Below are positions 40,718-50,611 of a DNA stretch of 64,000 nt, piece by piece. Source of the DNA: Bradyrhizobium japonicum USDA 6 (lineage in GTDB: Bacteria > Pseudomonadota > Alphaproteobacteria > Rhizobiales > Xanthobacteraceae); the NCBI RefSeq assembly GCF_000284375.1, contig NC_017249.1, positions 248,001 through 312,000 on the forward strand. Reading direction: 5' to 3'. Below the pieces are notes generated by a model, which saw only the letters and a list, made by a program, of their open reading frames with translations, did not search any database and was not told the origin of the DNA. The stretch's first letter is position 1, and each line of letters opens with the position of its first letter. Both the position numbers and the translations under genes were made by a program.

Positions 40718-42181
40718 TTAAATCAGCCGCACACCTGATATCGCCGACTTCAGCCAGCGCAGCGCCTGCGGCGGCTGGGTCTCGAGCGGCGCGACGACGG
40801 CCTTCTCGGTCCGGCACTTCTCCAGCTCGGCGACGAAGTCGGCGGACCATTGCTGGATGGTGTGGCCGCGCAGCTTCTTCATCATCGCATCCCAGCGCAT
40901 CTTGCGCTCGGCGAGCGGCATCGCGGCCGCGACCGCGATCGCGCGCGCCATGCCGTCGATGTCGTGCGGGTTGACCAGCAGCGCCGTTTCGAGCTCGTTG
41001 GCGGCGCCGGCGAACTTCGACAGCACCAGCACACCGGGATCGGCCGGGTTCTGCGCGGCGACATATTCCTTGGCGACGAGGTTCATGCCGTCATGCAGCG
41101 GCGTCACCACACCGATCTGCGCGGTGCGATAGAGACCCGCGAGCACAGTCTGGCTGAAGCCCTTGTTGAGGTAGCGGATCGGCGTCCAGTCGACCTCGCC
41201 GTGGCGGCCGTTGACGTCGGTGACGAGACGCGCGACCTCGTTCTGGAGATTGCCATAAGCCTCGATCGCGCCGCGCGAGGGGTTGGCGATCTGGAGCAGC
41301 GAGATGCTGCGCGCGAACTGCGGATGCTCGGTCCAGAGCCGGTCGAACGCGCTGATGCGATTGACGAGACCCTTTGAATAGTCGAGCCGGTCGACGCCGA
41401 TCGCGAGCCGCTCGCCGTTGAGACTGCGGCGCAGCCGCGACACGTCGGGATGCGAGGCCGACTTCGCCGCGTAAGCTGCGAACTTCTCCGCATCGATGCC
41501 GATCGGAAAGACCTCGCAACGCGTACGGCCATGCTGCGAGATCGCAACGCCGTCTTCGACGGCGAGGCCGAGCTCGCCCGCGACATAGCCGAGGAAATTC
41601 TGGCAATCCTCATTGGTCTGGAAGCCGAGCAGATCATAGGCCAGCATCGCCGTGATCAGCTCGCGATGATTGGGCACGCCCTGCATCACCGCGGCGACCG
41701 GCCACGGCGTGTGAAGGAAGAAGCCGATCGGATCATCGACGCCGAGATCGCGCAGCTCCGCGCCGAGCGCGAGGAAATGATAGTCCTGCACCCAGAAAGC
41801 CGTTTTCGCTTTCCGGAAGCGCATCAAGGCGCGCGCCATGAAGGCGTTGACCTCGCGATAGCTGACATAGTCGTCTCGCGAGACGCGGATCAGATCGCTG
41901 CGCGAATGCAGGGCCGGCCACAGCGCCGAATTGGCAAAGCCTTCGTAGTAGCCGCCGTAATGCGCCGCCGGCAGGTCCAGCGTCGCAATCGCGCCCGAGC
42001 CCAGCGCTTCGATCTCGGCGAACGGCTCCTTCTGATGGCCGTCACGCACGCGGCCCGATGAACCCACCCAAATAGCACCCGAATGTTCCACGACGGGAAG
42101 CAATGCGGCGGCCAAGCCGCCCGTCATGGGCTCGTTGGGTTTTCCGCGCGCAACTCGATTCGAAACGACGACTAAGTTCAC
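40718..42181 (-). CDS. otsA: Trehalose-6-phosphate synthase
   Basis: A 487-aa family 20 glycosyltransferase that joins UDP-glucose and glucose-6-phosphate in the cytoplasm. Hallmarks are LVVVSNRVARG at the N-terminus, FWVQDYHFLALGAELR, FFLHTPWP, VDRLDYSKGLVNRI and HDGMNLVAKEYVAAQ. I chose GTG 42181 because AGGAGGGG lies 7 bases upstream; ATG 42202 would overlap that site. It follows otsB by 237 bases. A near-consensus EcfG promoter at 42215-42239 could drive it separately. Trehalose protects against desiccation and osmotic stress. Confidence 0.95.
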   Translation of the reverse strand: MNLVVVSNRVARGKPNEPMTGGLAAALLPVVEHSGAIWVGSSGRVRDGHQKEPFAEIEALGSGAIATLDLPAAHYGGYYEGFANSALWPALHSRSDLIRVSRDDYVSYREVNAFMARALMRFRKAKTAFWVQDYHFLALGAELRDLGVDDPIGFFLHTPWPVAAVMQGVPNHRELITAMLAYDLLGFQTNEDCQNFLGYVAGELGLAVEDGVAISQHGRTRCEVFPIGIDAEKFAAYAAKSASHPDVSRLRRSLNGERLAIGVDRLDYSKGLVNRISAFDRLWTEHPQFARSISLLQIANPSRGAIEAYGNLQNEVARLVTDVNGRHGEVDWTPIRYLNKGFSQTVLAGLYRTAQIGVVTPLHDGMNLVAKEYVAAQNPADPGVLVLSKFAGAANELETALLVNPHDIDGMARAIAVAAAMPLAERKMRWDAMMKKLRGHTIQQWSADFVAELEKCRTEKAVVAPLETQPPQALRWLKSAISGVRLI

Positions 42182-42214
42182 AGGTCGTCCCCTCCTGTTC
42201 ATTCCACCCCGTTT

Positions 42215-42239
42215 AACTGCCGTTCATCAATATGGTTCC
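42215..42239 (-). promoter_or_regulatory. Possible EcfG-type promoter of otsA
   Basis: On the minus strand GGAAC, a 16-base spacer and AGTT lie 34-58 bases upstream of the otsA GTG. The -35 box matches the general-stress sigma factor consensus (GGAAC-N16/17-CGTT); the -10 box differs at one base. It is weaker than the pair at 44834-44887. Confidence 0.4.
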
Positions 42240-42418
42240 TGATCATCATTTGTACGAATTGAAACCAAAATCAGGCGCGTGCGTTGGAACCAGTTTTACT
42301 GCAGGGAACCCGGCGGTTTCACTCAACAAAGTCAATTTTCGCGTCTGTGTTGCCCAGCATGAATTGCGCGCGCGAGGGAACTACGCGAGCGACAATGTGG
42401 CGCCGAGGTGTCGGTGCC

Positions 42419-43240
42419 TTATTCCAACCTTGTATCGTCGAGCAGGCGCGCGAGGAACGCGCGGACATCCTTCGGCTCGTCGAAATGGCCGTTCACGCCG
42501 ATGGCGCGGCGGCCGACCGAGAAGGCGAGGCCGTTCATGTCGGGCATGATCGCGAACACGGTCTCATCGGTAACGTCGTCGCCGATGAAGATCGGACGGC
42601 GTCCTTTGAAGGGCTCATGCTTCATCAATTCGCGCACGCCGGTCGCCTTGGTGAAGCCGGCATGTTTGATCTCGCAAACGAACTTGCCGGGCAGCACCTC
42701 GATCGGCGCATTGGGCAGATCGGCGCGGATCAGCGAGACGGATTCGTAGATCGCCTTCTCCGCATGTGGCGCGAGACGATAATGCAGTGCCAGCGAATAG
42801 CCCTTGTCCTCGAGCAGAATGCCGGGGCTGAGCTTTGCGATCGCAGCCAGGCGGCGCTTCAGCTCCTTGTCCATCGGCGGCGCATGCACTTCGTCCGCTT
42901 CATTGCCCACCGACAGGCGCATCTCCGCGCCGTGACCGGCGACCGCGCGAAACACGTCAGGCGCGAAGATCAGGTCGATGTCGTTGAGCGAGCGGCCGCT
43001 GACCATCGCCAGCGCGCCGGAGGTGCGCTCGGTCAGGCGGTTCAGCGTTTCCGACAGGCCCGGCGGCACCCACACCTCGCGCGGCGTCGGCATCAGGTCG
43101 AGCAGCGTGCCGTCGATGTCGAGCAGGATCGCGGTCTCCCCCAGATGCGGCACGAGCGCATGCGGCACCGGCACCGCGTCGGGCGCTTCTTCGTCAACCA
43201 TGGGGCGCTTCTGATCCAGTTCAGCCAGTTCCGATTTCAT
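42419..43240 (-). CDS. otsB: Trehalose-6-phosphate phosphatase
   Basis: A 273-aa HAD-superfamily phosphatase that completes trehalose synthesis. Nucleophile and acid Asp41 and Asp43 lie in LLDIDGTLLDL. Motif II Ser is in MVSGRSLNDIDL and motif IV acids are in IFIGDDVTDETVF. It starts 3 bases after the MFS stop and is clearly co-transcribed with it. otsA follows on the same strand. Confidence 0.95.
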   Translation of the reverse strand: MKSELAELDQKRPMVDEEAPDAVPVPHALVPHLGETAILLDIDGTLLDLMPTPREVWVPPGLSETLNRLTERTSGALAMVSGRSLNDIDLIFAPDVFRAVAGHGAEMRLSVGNEADEVHAPPMDKELKRRLAAIAKLSPGILLEDKGYSLALHYRLAPHAEKAIYESVSLIRADLPNAPIEVLPGKFVCEIKHAGFTKATGVRELMKHEPFKGRRPIFIGDDVTDETVFAIMPDMNGLAFSVGRRAIGVNGHFDEPKDVRAFLARLLDDTRLE

Positions 43241-43243
43241 AGT

Positions 43244-44731
43244 CTACTCCATAAAGGCAAGCGGCCGCGCGATTTGTTCGAGCGATTTTCGTTCCGCGGC
43301 GACGGCGTAGCGCCACGCCACGACCGCAGCCGCGATCATCAGGAAAGCCCCCAGCAAATAGCCCGCGAACACGCTGGTGCGTGATCCCGTGTCGATCAGC
43401 GCGCCGAACAGCGCCGGCCCGATCACGCCGCCGATGCCGGTGCCGACCGCGTAGAACACCGCAATCGCCAGCGCGCGCACTTCCAGAGGGAACGTCTCGC
43501 TGACGGTCAGGTAAGCCGCGCTCGCGGCGGGCGAGGCAAAGAAGAAGATCACCATCCAGGCAATGGTCTGCCCCTGCGCGCTCAGCGCGCCGATCGAGAA
43601 CAGATAGCCCGAGAGCGCCAGCAGCACGCCGGATACGCCGTAGGTGAACATGATCATGACGCGGCGGCCGAGCGTATCGAACAGCCGGCCGAGCAGCAAA
43701 GGACCGAGGAAGTTTCCGGCGGCGAACGGCAGGAGATACCAGCCGACATGATCAGCGCTGATGCCGTAGAAGTCGGTCAGAACCAGCGCGAAGGTGAAGA
43801 AGATCGCGTTGTAGAAGAATGCCTGCGCGACCATCAGCACGAGGCCGACCAGCGCGCGCTGGCGATAGACCGAGAACAGCGTGTGCACGACCTCCCTGAT
43901 CGGCGTGTGGTCGCGCATCTTCAGCCGGATTTTCGTGAAGCGACCATCGCTCGCGTGCTGGTCGTGCCCGATCACCGAGCGCTCGATCTCGTCCACGATG
44001 GCGTGGGCCTGGTCGGGCCGGCCGTGGATCATCAGCCAGCGCGGGCTCTCCGGAATCCACATCCGCATCAGCAGCACGACAAGACCGAGGATTGCGCCGA
44101 TGAGATAGGCGAGACGCCAGCCGAGATCGGGACCGATCAATGCGGGATCGAGCAGCACGATGGCCGCCACCGCGCCCATCGCCGCGCCGATCCAGAAACT
44201 GCCGTTGATGACGAGATCGGTCCAGCCGCGATAGCGCGCCGGCACCAGTTCCTGGATCGTCGAGTTGATCGCAGTGTATTCGCCGCCGATGCCGGCGCCC
44301 GTGAGAAAACGAAACAGCGCGTAGCTCGCGATATTCCACGACAAGGCGGTCGCGGCGGTCGCGGAGAGATAGAGCGCCAGTGTGATGAAGAACAGTTTCT
44401 TGCGGCCGATGCGGTCGGTGAGCCAGCCGAAGCCGAGCGCGCCGAGCACCGCACCGGCAAGATACGCGGAATTGGCGATACCGAGATCGAGATTGGAGAA
44501 GCGCAGCGATGGGCTCTCCTTCAGCGCGCCGGAGAGCGCGCCGGCGAGCGTCACCTCGAGCCCGTCGAGGATCCAGGTGATCCCGAGCGCCAGCACGACG
44601 CGGGTATGAAAGCCGCTCCACGGCAGCGCATCGAGCCGCGCAGGGATGCTGGTCTCGACGATGCGGTCGGCCGCGGCCGCCGCAGAGACTGCAGGTCCAT
44701 AATTCAGCGCTGGGCTTTGCTGCAATTCCAT
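43244..44731 (-). CDS. MFS sugar/metabolite:H+ symporter-family transporter
   Basis: A 495-aa inner-membrane protein with 12 predicted helices and the sugar-porter loop motifs GFGWLTDRIGRKKLFF and RLFDTLGRRVMIM, plus PESPRWLMIHGR after helix 6. The start MELQQSPALNYG at 44731 places a ~45-residue cytoplasmic tail before helix 1; no good ribosome site marks it, and ATG 44800 is possible. It leads the MFS-otsB-otsA unit behind an EcfG-like promoter, so its cargo may be trehalose, its precursor or a compatible solute; that is inference. Confidence 0.9.
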   Translation of the reverse strand: MELQQSPALNYGPAVSAAAAADRIVETSIPARLDALPWSGFHTRVVLALGITWILDGLEVTLAGALSGALKESPSLRFSNLDLGIANSAYLAGAVLGALGFGWLTDRIGRKKLFFITLALYLSATAATALSWNIASYALFRFLTGAGIGGEYTAINSTIQELVPARYRGWTDLVINGSFWIGAAMGAVAAIVLLDPALIGPDLGWRLAYLIGAILGLVVLLMRMWIPESPRWLMIHGRPDQAHAIVDEIERSVIGHDQHASDGRFTKIRLKMRDHTPIREVVHTLFSVYRQRALVGLVLMVAQAFFYNAIFFTFALVLTDFYGISADHVGWYLLPFAAGNFLGPLLLGRLFDTLGRRVMIMFTYGVSGVLLALSGYLFSIGALSAQGQTIAWMVIFFFASPAASAAYLTVSETFPLEVRALAIAVFYAVGTGIGGVIGPALFGALIDTGSRTSVFAGYLLGAFLMIAAAVVAWRYAVAAERKSLEQIARPLAFME

Positions 44732-44833
44732 CGCGTTGCTGGGTCTAACCAATGGAAGCGGCCCCGGTTCACATGGTGTGGACGGGGGCGATCCGATCAT
44801 CGGGGGTGCGGCATTCCGCTTGCCGCCTGCGAC

Positions 44834-44858
44834 AACGCCTGCGGCAAGGGCAGGTTCC
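44834..44858 (-). promoter_or_regulatory. EcfG-type promoter of the MFS-otsB-otsA operon
   Basis: The minus strand reads GGAAC (44858-44854), 16 bases, CGTT (44837-44834), an exact match to the alphaproteobacterial general-stress sigma EcfG consensus. The start of transcription would lie about 95-100 bases before the MFS ATG. Trehalose genes are established EcfG targets in related bacteria. Confidence 0.72.
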
Positions 44859-44862
44859 CGCA

Positions 44863-44887
44863 GGAACAGCCCCTGGGATCGTCCGTT
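44863..44887 (+). promoter_or_regulatory. EcfG-type promoter of the DUF3175 gene
   Basis: The plus strand reads GGAAC (44863-44867), 16 bases, CGTT (44884-44887). It is 4 bases from the -35 box of the divergent promoter, so the two are back to back. The CGTT box lies 27 bases before the DUF3175 ATG, leaving a short leader with GGAG as ribosome site. Confidence 0.72.
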
Positions 44888-44914
44888 TCCGATGGAGCCG
44901 CACGGAGTTGACGC

Positions 44915-45286
44915 ATGGCTCACGTCAGAAAGACGACACATTCTCGAAAGGCAGGAGCGCGGAAAGCCAGTGCGAGGCGCCGCACGACCGCGCGCAAGGG
45001 CGCGACGCGCGCCTCGCCAAAGCGCTGGTCGCAGCGCGTGACGAAGGAGAGCGATGCACTCGACCTCAAACAGGGCGTGTTCAAGCTGACCAGCGCGAAG
45101 AAGATCGCGACCTCGCTGAAGCGCTCGGCCGAACACAGCTCGCGCCGCAAGTCAGGCGCCTACCGCTCGGCGCTCTCGATGCTGATCTTCTACATCAACC
45201 GCGCCGGCAAGACCCTGCCCAAGACACAACGCGCACGGCTGGAGCGCGCGAAGGTCGAGTTGAGGCGGGCGTTCGGGAGGGAGTGA
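44915..45286 (+). CDS. DUF3175 protein with basic N-terminal tail
   Basis: A 123-aa very basic protein. The first ~37 residues are Arg/Lys/Ala/Thr-rich, followed by the DUF3175 core (RWSQRVTKESDALDLKQGVFKLTSAKKIATSLKRSAEHSSRRKSGAYRSALSMLIFYINRAGK). The core has the look of a small helical, possibly DNA-binding domain; function is not established. GGAG 7 bases upstream supports the ATG. The EcfG-like promoter directly upstream implies expression in general stress, together with trehalose synthesis. It converges on a chemoreceptor gene 15 bases away. Confidence 0.9.
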   Translation: MAHVRKTTHSRKAGARKASARRRTTARKGATRASPKRWSQRVTKESDALDLKQGVFKLTSAKKIATSLKRSAEHSSRRKSGAYRSALSMLIFYINRAGKTLPKTQRARLERAKVELRRAFGRE

Positions 45287-45301
45287 GGCTCGGTCTGAGT
45301 C

Positions 45302-47347
45302 CTACGCGGCCCGGATATTTCCCATGAAGCGATCGAGCTCGGCGCGCAGGCGCGTGCTTTCGGATGACAGCGTCTTGGCCGAGTTCAGCACCTCTTCCGA
45401 GGCCGAACCGGTTTCGGCGGCGCCGCGGTTGACCTGGCCGATGTCGGTAGCGGCGGTCTGGGTGCCCTGTGCAACGGTCTGGACGCTGCGGGCAATCTCC
45501 TGCGTCGCGGCGCCCTGCTCTTCGACGGCGCTCGCGATCGACGTCGAGATCGACGAAATCTGGCCGATGGTCGCGCCGATCTCCTTGATCGCCGCGACCG
45601 ATTCGGCCGTCGCGCCCTGCATCCCCGCGATGTGCGAGGAAATTTCGTCGGTGGCCTTCGCGGTCTGGCTGGCCAGCGACTTCACTTCGCTGGCGACCAC
45701 GGCGAAGCCGCGGCCGGCTTCGCCCGCGCGTGCCGCCTCGATGGTGGCGTTGAGCGCCAGAAGGTTGGTCTGCTCGGCGATCGCCGTGATCAGCTTGACC
45801 ACTTCGCCGATCTGCTGGGCGGCGTGCGAGAGCTTGCCGATGCGGCCGTCGGTTTCCTTCGCCTGCACCACGGCGGCTTCCGCGATGCGGCTGGAGTCGC
45901 GCACCTGGCGGCCGATCTCCTCGACGGAGGCCGAAAGCTCTTCCGTCGCGGTTGCGACCGACTGCATGTTGCTGGAGGCCTGCTCGGAGACACCGGCGAC
46001 CTGGCTCGACAGGCTCTGCGTGGTCTCGGCGGTGCGGGTCAGCGTGGAGGCCGCCGATTCCAGTTGCACGGCGGAGGCCGAGACGTTCGACACGATGGCA
46101 CCGACCGCGCTCTCGAAATCATCGGCAAAGCGAATCAGCTCGGAGCGGCGTGCGGTGGCCAGTTCCTTGTTCTGGGCTTCGCTGGCGGCGGCGTCGCGCT
46201 CGGCCTTGGCCACGGCCTGAACCTTGAATTCCTCGACCGCGCCGGCCATCTCGCCGATCTCGTCCTTGCGGCCGAGGCCCGGCAGCACGACGTCGAAATT
46301 GCCGGACGCAAGCTCGCGCATCGCCTTGCACATCGCGATCATCGGACGCGAGATGCCGTTGCCGAGCATCAAGGCCAGCACGGCGCCAATGGCGAGGCCG
46401 CCGAGCGCCATCATCAGCATCAGCCGTTCCGTCTCGGTGATGGTGGAGTTGGCGCTCGCTTCGATACGCTGCTGATCCGAGGTCAGATCGGACCGCAGCT
46501 CGGCGGAGAGTTTCAAGATGCCCGTCGCCGTCTTGGTCATCTCGCCGTTCAACTTGACGATGACCTTCACGTTCTCGGTCAGTTTCGCAAACGAGGTGCG
46601 ATACTGCTTCAGCAGATTGCCGATTTCGGTGACGCGGTCGGTGATCTTCTGGTCGTTGGCATAGATCGAGACCAGCAGCGTCTCCAGGAATTTGATCCGG
46701 GCGATCACGCCGTCGGCGGTCTTCGGCTCCGGCTTGGCGACAAAGGCGCTGACCGAGGTCGAGACCGCGAGATATTGCGAGGTGACGTCCTTGGCGGTGG
46801 TCTGAACCGAGTTCAGGCCCGCCAGCGCGGCCGTATCGGCGAGATCGTCAAACTTGAAGCGGATCTTGTTGCCGACGCTGTTGAGCTCGTCGGCGGCGAT
46901 CTTGTTGTTCTCGCGCGTCAGCGTGATGATCTCACCGAACACCTTGGTGAAGCGCTGGAATTCGGCCTCGAGCTTGCCGACCTGCTCGCGCCGCGCCGCG
47001 CCGGTCGTGGCCGCCACCGACTTGGCGATCGCGCCCTTCAGATTCTCTTCGGCGGCCTTGGCCGCGGTCTCGTCATCGGTCGCGCCCGTCAGCGTATAGG
47101 CGCGCGCCAGTCCCTGATAGGCGATCAGCTCGCGGTCCACGGTCCGCGCGAGGTCCGCTTCCGACACGCTGGCCCGGTAGGAGGCCACGGCGGCCTGGAT
47201 CCGCTCGAAGCCGAAATAGGCGAAAGCCATGCTGACGGCGAGGATGGCCAGCACCGCCACGAAGCCGAGGATGATTTTTGCACGAAAACGCAGGGTGAAG
47301 AGCTTCGATGTGTTCGACGTCGACTTGACGGGCATTCCCCACCCCAT
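45302..47347 (-). CDS. Methyl-accepting chemotaxis protein, tandem copy 1
   Basis: A 681-aa chemoreceptor: N-terminal helix (~21-45), periplasmic helical sensor (~46-310) with HBM-like long helices, second helix (~311-330), HAMP and cytoplasmic signalling domain ending GNIRAA. The signalling tip with [28 protein letters not shown] is intact. It passes ligand signals to CheA/CheW. The last ~350 residues are almost identical to the neighbouring chemoreceptor (47664-49715), while the sensor halves differ strongly. Ligand unknown. ATG 47335 is an alternative start. Confidence 0.94.
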   Translation of the reverse strand: MGWGMPVKSTSNTSKLFTLRFRAKIILGFVAVLAILAVSMAFAYFGFERIQAAVASYRASVSEADLARTVDRELIAYQGLARAYTLTGATDDETAAKAAEENLKGAIAKSVAATTGAARREQVGKLEAEFQRFTKVFGEIITLTRENNKIAADELNSVGNKIRFKFDDLADTAALAGLNSVQTTAKDVTSQYLAVSTSVSAFVAKPEPKTADGVIARIKFLETLLVSIYANDQKITDRVTEIGNLLKQYRTSFAKLTENVKVIVKLNGEMTKTATGILKLSAELRSDLTSDQQRIEASANSTITETERLMLMMALGGLAIGAVLALMLGNGISRPMIAMCKAMRELASGNFDVVLPGLGRKDEIGEMAGAVEEFKVQAVAKAERDAAASEAQNKELATARRSELIRFADDFESAVGAIVSNVSASAVQLESAASTLTRTAETTQSLSSQVAGVSEQASSNMQSVATATEELSASVEEIGRQVRDSSRIAEAAVVQAKETDGRIGKLSHAAQQIGEVVKLITAIAEQTNLLALNATIEAARAGEAGRGFAVVASEVKSLASQTAKATDEISSHIAGMQGATAESVAAIKEIGATIGQISSISTSIASAVEEQGAATQEIARSVQTVAQGTQTAATDIGQVNRGAAETGSASEEVLNSAKTLSSESTRLRAELDRFMGNIRAA

Positions 47348-47478
47348 TCCATTCGCGGAAAACCAGGCGCAGCCCGGAAGCAGCCCGCTTCCTGACTCGT
47401 GCGCACGGTAGAGTGCAAAGGATAAGCCGCGGTAAATTTATGGCGCCGCAACTTGCGGTTAGGTGACGCGGCCCGGCT

Positions 47479-47620
47479 GTCATCCTGGACAAGCGCAGCG
47501 AAGCGGAGCGCGATCCGGGATCCATAACCACAAAGAGAAGTTTGGCGAAGACTCGGAGTTACCCTATCGCACCAAACTACTCCCTGGGGTTATGGGTCCC
47601 CGCGTTCGCGAGGACGACAG
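47479..47620. repeat. Composite palindromic intergenic repeat, family A copy 2
   Basis: Same arm-core-arm design as 727-876, including GATCCGGGATCCATAACCAC and TTTGGCGAAGA, with a closing arm GGGTTATGGGTCCCCGCG. It lies between the two tandem chemoreceptor genes and makes up nearly half of that 316-base gap; the rest shows nothing. Confidence 0.7.
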
Positions 47621-47663
47621 GAGAGTATGAGGCGACAGCGGAGCGTCTTACCCGCAGCGGCGC

Positions 47664-49715
47664 CTACGCCGCCCGAATATTCCCCATGAACCGGTCGAGC
47701 TCGGCGCGCAGGCGGGTGCTTTCGCTGGACAGGGTTTTGGCCGAATTCAGGACCTCCTCCGAGGCCGAGCCGGTTTCGGCGGCGCCGCGGTTGACCTGGC
47801 CGATGTCGGTGGCGGCGGTCTGGGTGCCCTGCGCGACCGTCTGGACGCTGCGGGCAATCTCCTGCGTCGCGGCGCCCTGCTCTTCGACGGCGCTCGCGAT
47901 CGACGTCGAGATCGACGAAATCTTGCCGATGGTCGCGCCGATCTCCTTGATCGCCGCGACCGATTCGGCCGTCGCGCCCTGCATCCCCGCGATGTGCGAG
48001 GAAATTTCGTCGGTGGCCTTCGCGGTCTGGCTGGCCAGTGACTTCACCTCGCTGGCGACCACGGCAAAGCCGCGGCCGGCCTCGCCCGCGCGCGCCGCCT
48101 CGATGGTGGCGTTGAGCGCCAGAAGGTTAGTCTGCTCGGCGATCGCCGTGATCAGCTTGACCACCTCGCCGATCTGCTGGGCGGCGTGCGAGAGCTTGCC
48201 GATGCGGCCGTCGGTTTCCTTCGCCTGCACCACGGCGGCTTCCGCGATGCGGCTGGAGTCGCGCACCTGGCGGCCGATCTCCTCGACGGAGGCCGAAAGC
48301 TCTTCCGTCGCGGTTGCGACCGACTGCATGTTGCTGGAGGCCTGCTCGGACACGCCGGCAACCTGGCTCGACAGGGTCTGCGTGGTTTCGGCAGTTCGGG
48401 TCAGCGTGGAGGCCGCCGATTCGAGCTGCACGGCGGAAGCCGACACGTTCGACACGATGGCACCGACCGCGCTTTCAAAGTCATCGGCGAAGCGAATCAG
48501 CTCGGAACGGCGTGCGGTGGCCAGTTCCTTGTTCTGGGCTTCGCTGGCGGCGGCGTCGCGCTCGGCTTTCGCGACCGCCTGAACCTTGAATTCCTCGACC
48601 GCGCCGGCCATCTCGCCGATCTCGTCCTTGCGGCCCAGGCCCGGCAGCACGACGTCGAAATTGCCCGACGCGAGCTCGCGCATCGCCTTGCACATCGCGA
48701 TCATCGGACGCGAGATGCCGGTGCCGAGCAGGAAGGCGAGGATCGCGCCGAGCAGCGTGCCGCCGACGGCCAGCATCAGCACCAGTTGCTCGGTCCGTCC
48801 GATGGTCGCTTCCGACTCCGAATCCAGCCGCTGCTGTTCGGCGACGAGGTCCGCCTTCATCGCGGTGGCGCCTTGCAGGATCGCACCGGCCGAACCGCTC
48901 ATCTCGGTGACGAGCTCATCCACCATCTTGGCGTTGGCGATCAGCTTCTCCAGCGCTTCGCGATAGGCCACGAGGATGGTCTTGGCGTCCTTCAGGCCGG
49001 CGACGATCTTGTCGTCCATGGAGTAGACCGCGCCGAGCGAATTCTCGACGAATTTCAGCCGCGCCAGCGCGCTGGTCGCGATCGCCTGGTCGGAGGTCAG
49101 CACGAAATTGGTGGCTGCGGCGCTCGCGGTCTGGAACTGGGCGTTGACCTGCTTGGTGCCGAACTCGATCGACTGCGCCTCGGAATCGGAGGCGTTGTTG
49201 CCGATATCGTCAAGCTTGTATTTCAGGAGATTGGCTTGGCGCGTCAGCTGGTTCTGCACCAGCAGCGCGCTGTCGCGCTTGGCCTGGAGGACCTTGGCGA
49301 AGGTTGCGGAGAAGTTGGAGAATTCCTTGGCGAGCTTGTTGAGGCCCTCCTGCCGCGCCGGCTTCTGGGCACTCTTGACGGCCTGATCGATGGCGTTCTT
49401 CAGGCCGGTCTCGGCATCCAGCGCAGCCTTGGCATCGTCCTCCTTGCCGGTGACGACGAAATATTTGACGGCCGAACGGTAGGCGAGCAGCTCGCGGTCG
49501 ATATTGCGGGCGAGATCCGCCTCGGTGACGCTGCTGCGGTAGGACCCGACCCCGGACGAGACCCGCTCGAAGCCGAAATAGGAGAAAGCCATGCTGCCGG
49601 CGGAGATCACCAGCACCGCGGCGAAGCCGAGGATGATCTTGGCGCGGAACCTGAGGGTCGGAAATATTGTACGCTTCGACGGCGACGCGATACGCCCGGA
49701 CATTCCAACCCCCAT
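47664..49715 (-). CDS. Methyl-accepting chemotaxis protein, tandem copy 2
   Basis: A 683-aa chemoreceptor with the same plan as copy 1: helix ~26-48, sensor ~49-308, second helix ~309-331, HAMP from ~333, signalling tip near residues 527-555. Residues 333-683 differ from copy 1 at only two positions seen (Thr/Ser at 447, Lys/Gln at 598). The periplasmic part shares only scattered residues such as the FGFERV..YR.S entry and VDREL/IDREL. It should sense a different ligand but feed the same signalling array. Confidence 0.94.
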   Translation of the reverse strand: MGVGMSGRIASPSKRTIFPTLRFRAKIILGFAAVLVISAGSMAFSYFGFERVSSGVGSYRSSVTEADLARNIDRELLAYRSAVKYFVVTGKEDDAKAALDAETGLKNAIDQAVKSAQKPARQEGLNKLAKEFSNFSATFAKVLQAKRDSALLVQNQLTRQANLLKYKLDDIGNNASDSEAQSIEFGTKQVNAQFQTASAAATNFVLTSDQAIATSALARLKFVENSLGAVYSMDDKIVAGLKDAKTILVAYREALEKLIANAKMVDELVTEMSGSAGAILQGATAMKADLVAEQQRLDSESEATIGRTEQLVLMLAVGGTLLGAILAFLLGTGISRPMIAMCKAMRELASGNFDVVLPGLGRKDEIGEMAGAVEEFKVQAVAKAERDAAASEAQNKELATARRSELIRFADDFESAVGAIVSNVSASAVQLESAASTLTRTAETTQTLSSQVAGVSEQASSNMQSVATATEELSASVEEIGRQVRDSSRIAEAAVVQAKETDGRIGKLSHAAQQIGEVVKLITAIAEQTNLLALNATIEAARAGEAGRGFAVVASEVKSLASQTAKATDEISSHIAGMQGATAESVAAIKEIGATIGKISSISTSIASAVEEQGAATQEIARSVQTVAQGTQTAATDIGQVNRGAAETGSASEEVLNSAKTLSSESTRLRAELDRFMGNIRAA

Positions 49716-50043
49716 TTTCTATTCAGCCGTGATCCGGAGGCGCCCCGCCCCGGACCCGGATGCGCAAAACTAGGGCACAATGGATAAAGGGCGGTAAATT
49801 CGGCAGGCTCGTGCAATCCGGGGCTTTATCGGCCAAAGGCCGACCGGATGGGATGACTCCTGGCATCCCACATGGGCCGACCATTTTGCGGCCGTCGACC
49901 CGCTTCGCCCGCCCAAGTCATTGCCCGCTCGTCAGGATCGATGACTTTTCCATGACCGGCGTGACCAAAATCCTAGTTGCAAAGTCCGGGGGCGGCGGTC
50001 TCTAATTAGAAACAATCAAAATCAATCCGGGGAGGTATGTTCC
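49716..50043. other. Upstream region of coxSLM, no gene
   Basis: 328 bases with short dyads only (for example CGGCC-aaa-GGCCG near 49837 and TGGGAT-N10-ATCCCA near 49848). An A+T-rich segment at about 50003-50027 precedes the ribosome site GGGGAGG of coxS. The promoter is probably here but I cannot define it. Confidence 0.35.
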
Positions 50044-50529
<486 letters not shown>

Positions 50530-50611
50530 AGCGGCGCGCCTCGAAAAGAACCACCGCTGCTGCTTTCGAGGGAAAGCGCAGCCAAGACAATTCCGGTCGG
50601 GAGGACCAGAC

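Noticed and set aside
45632..49787. Long plus-strand open frames opposite both chemoreceptor genes
   Set aside because: Mirror frames of high-GC genes with compositionally odd translations; the minus-strand products are clear chemoreceptors.
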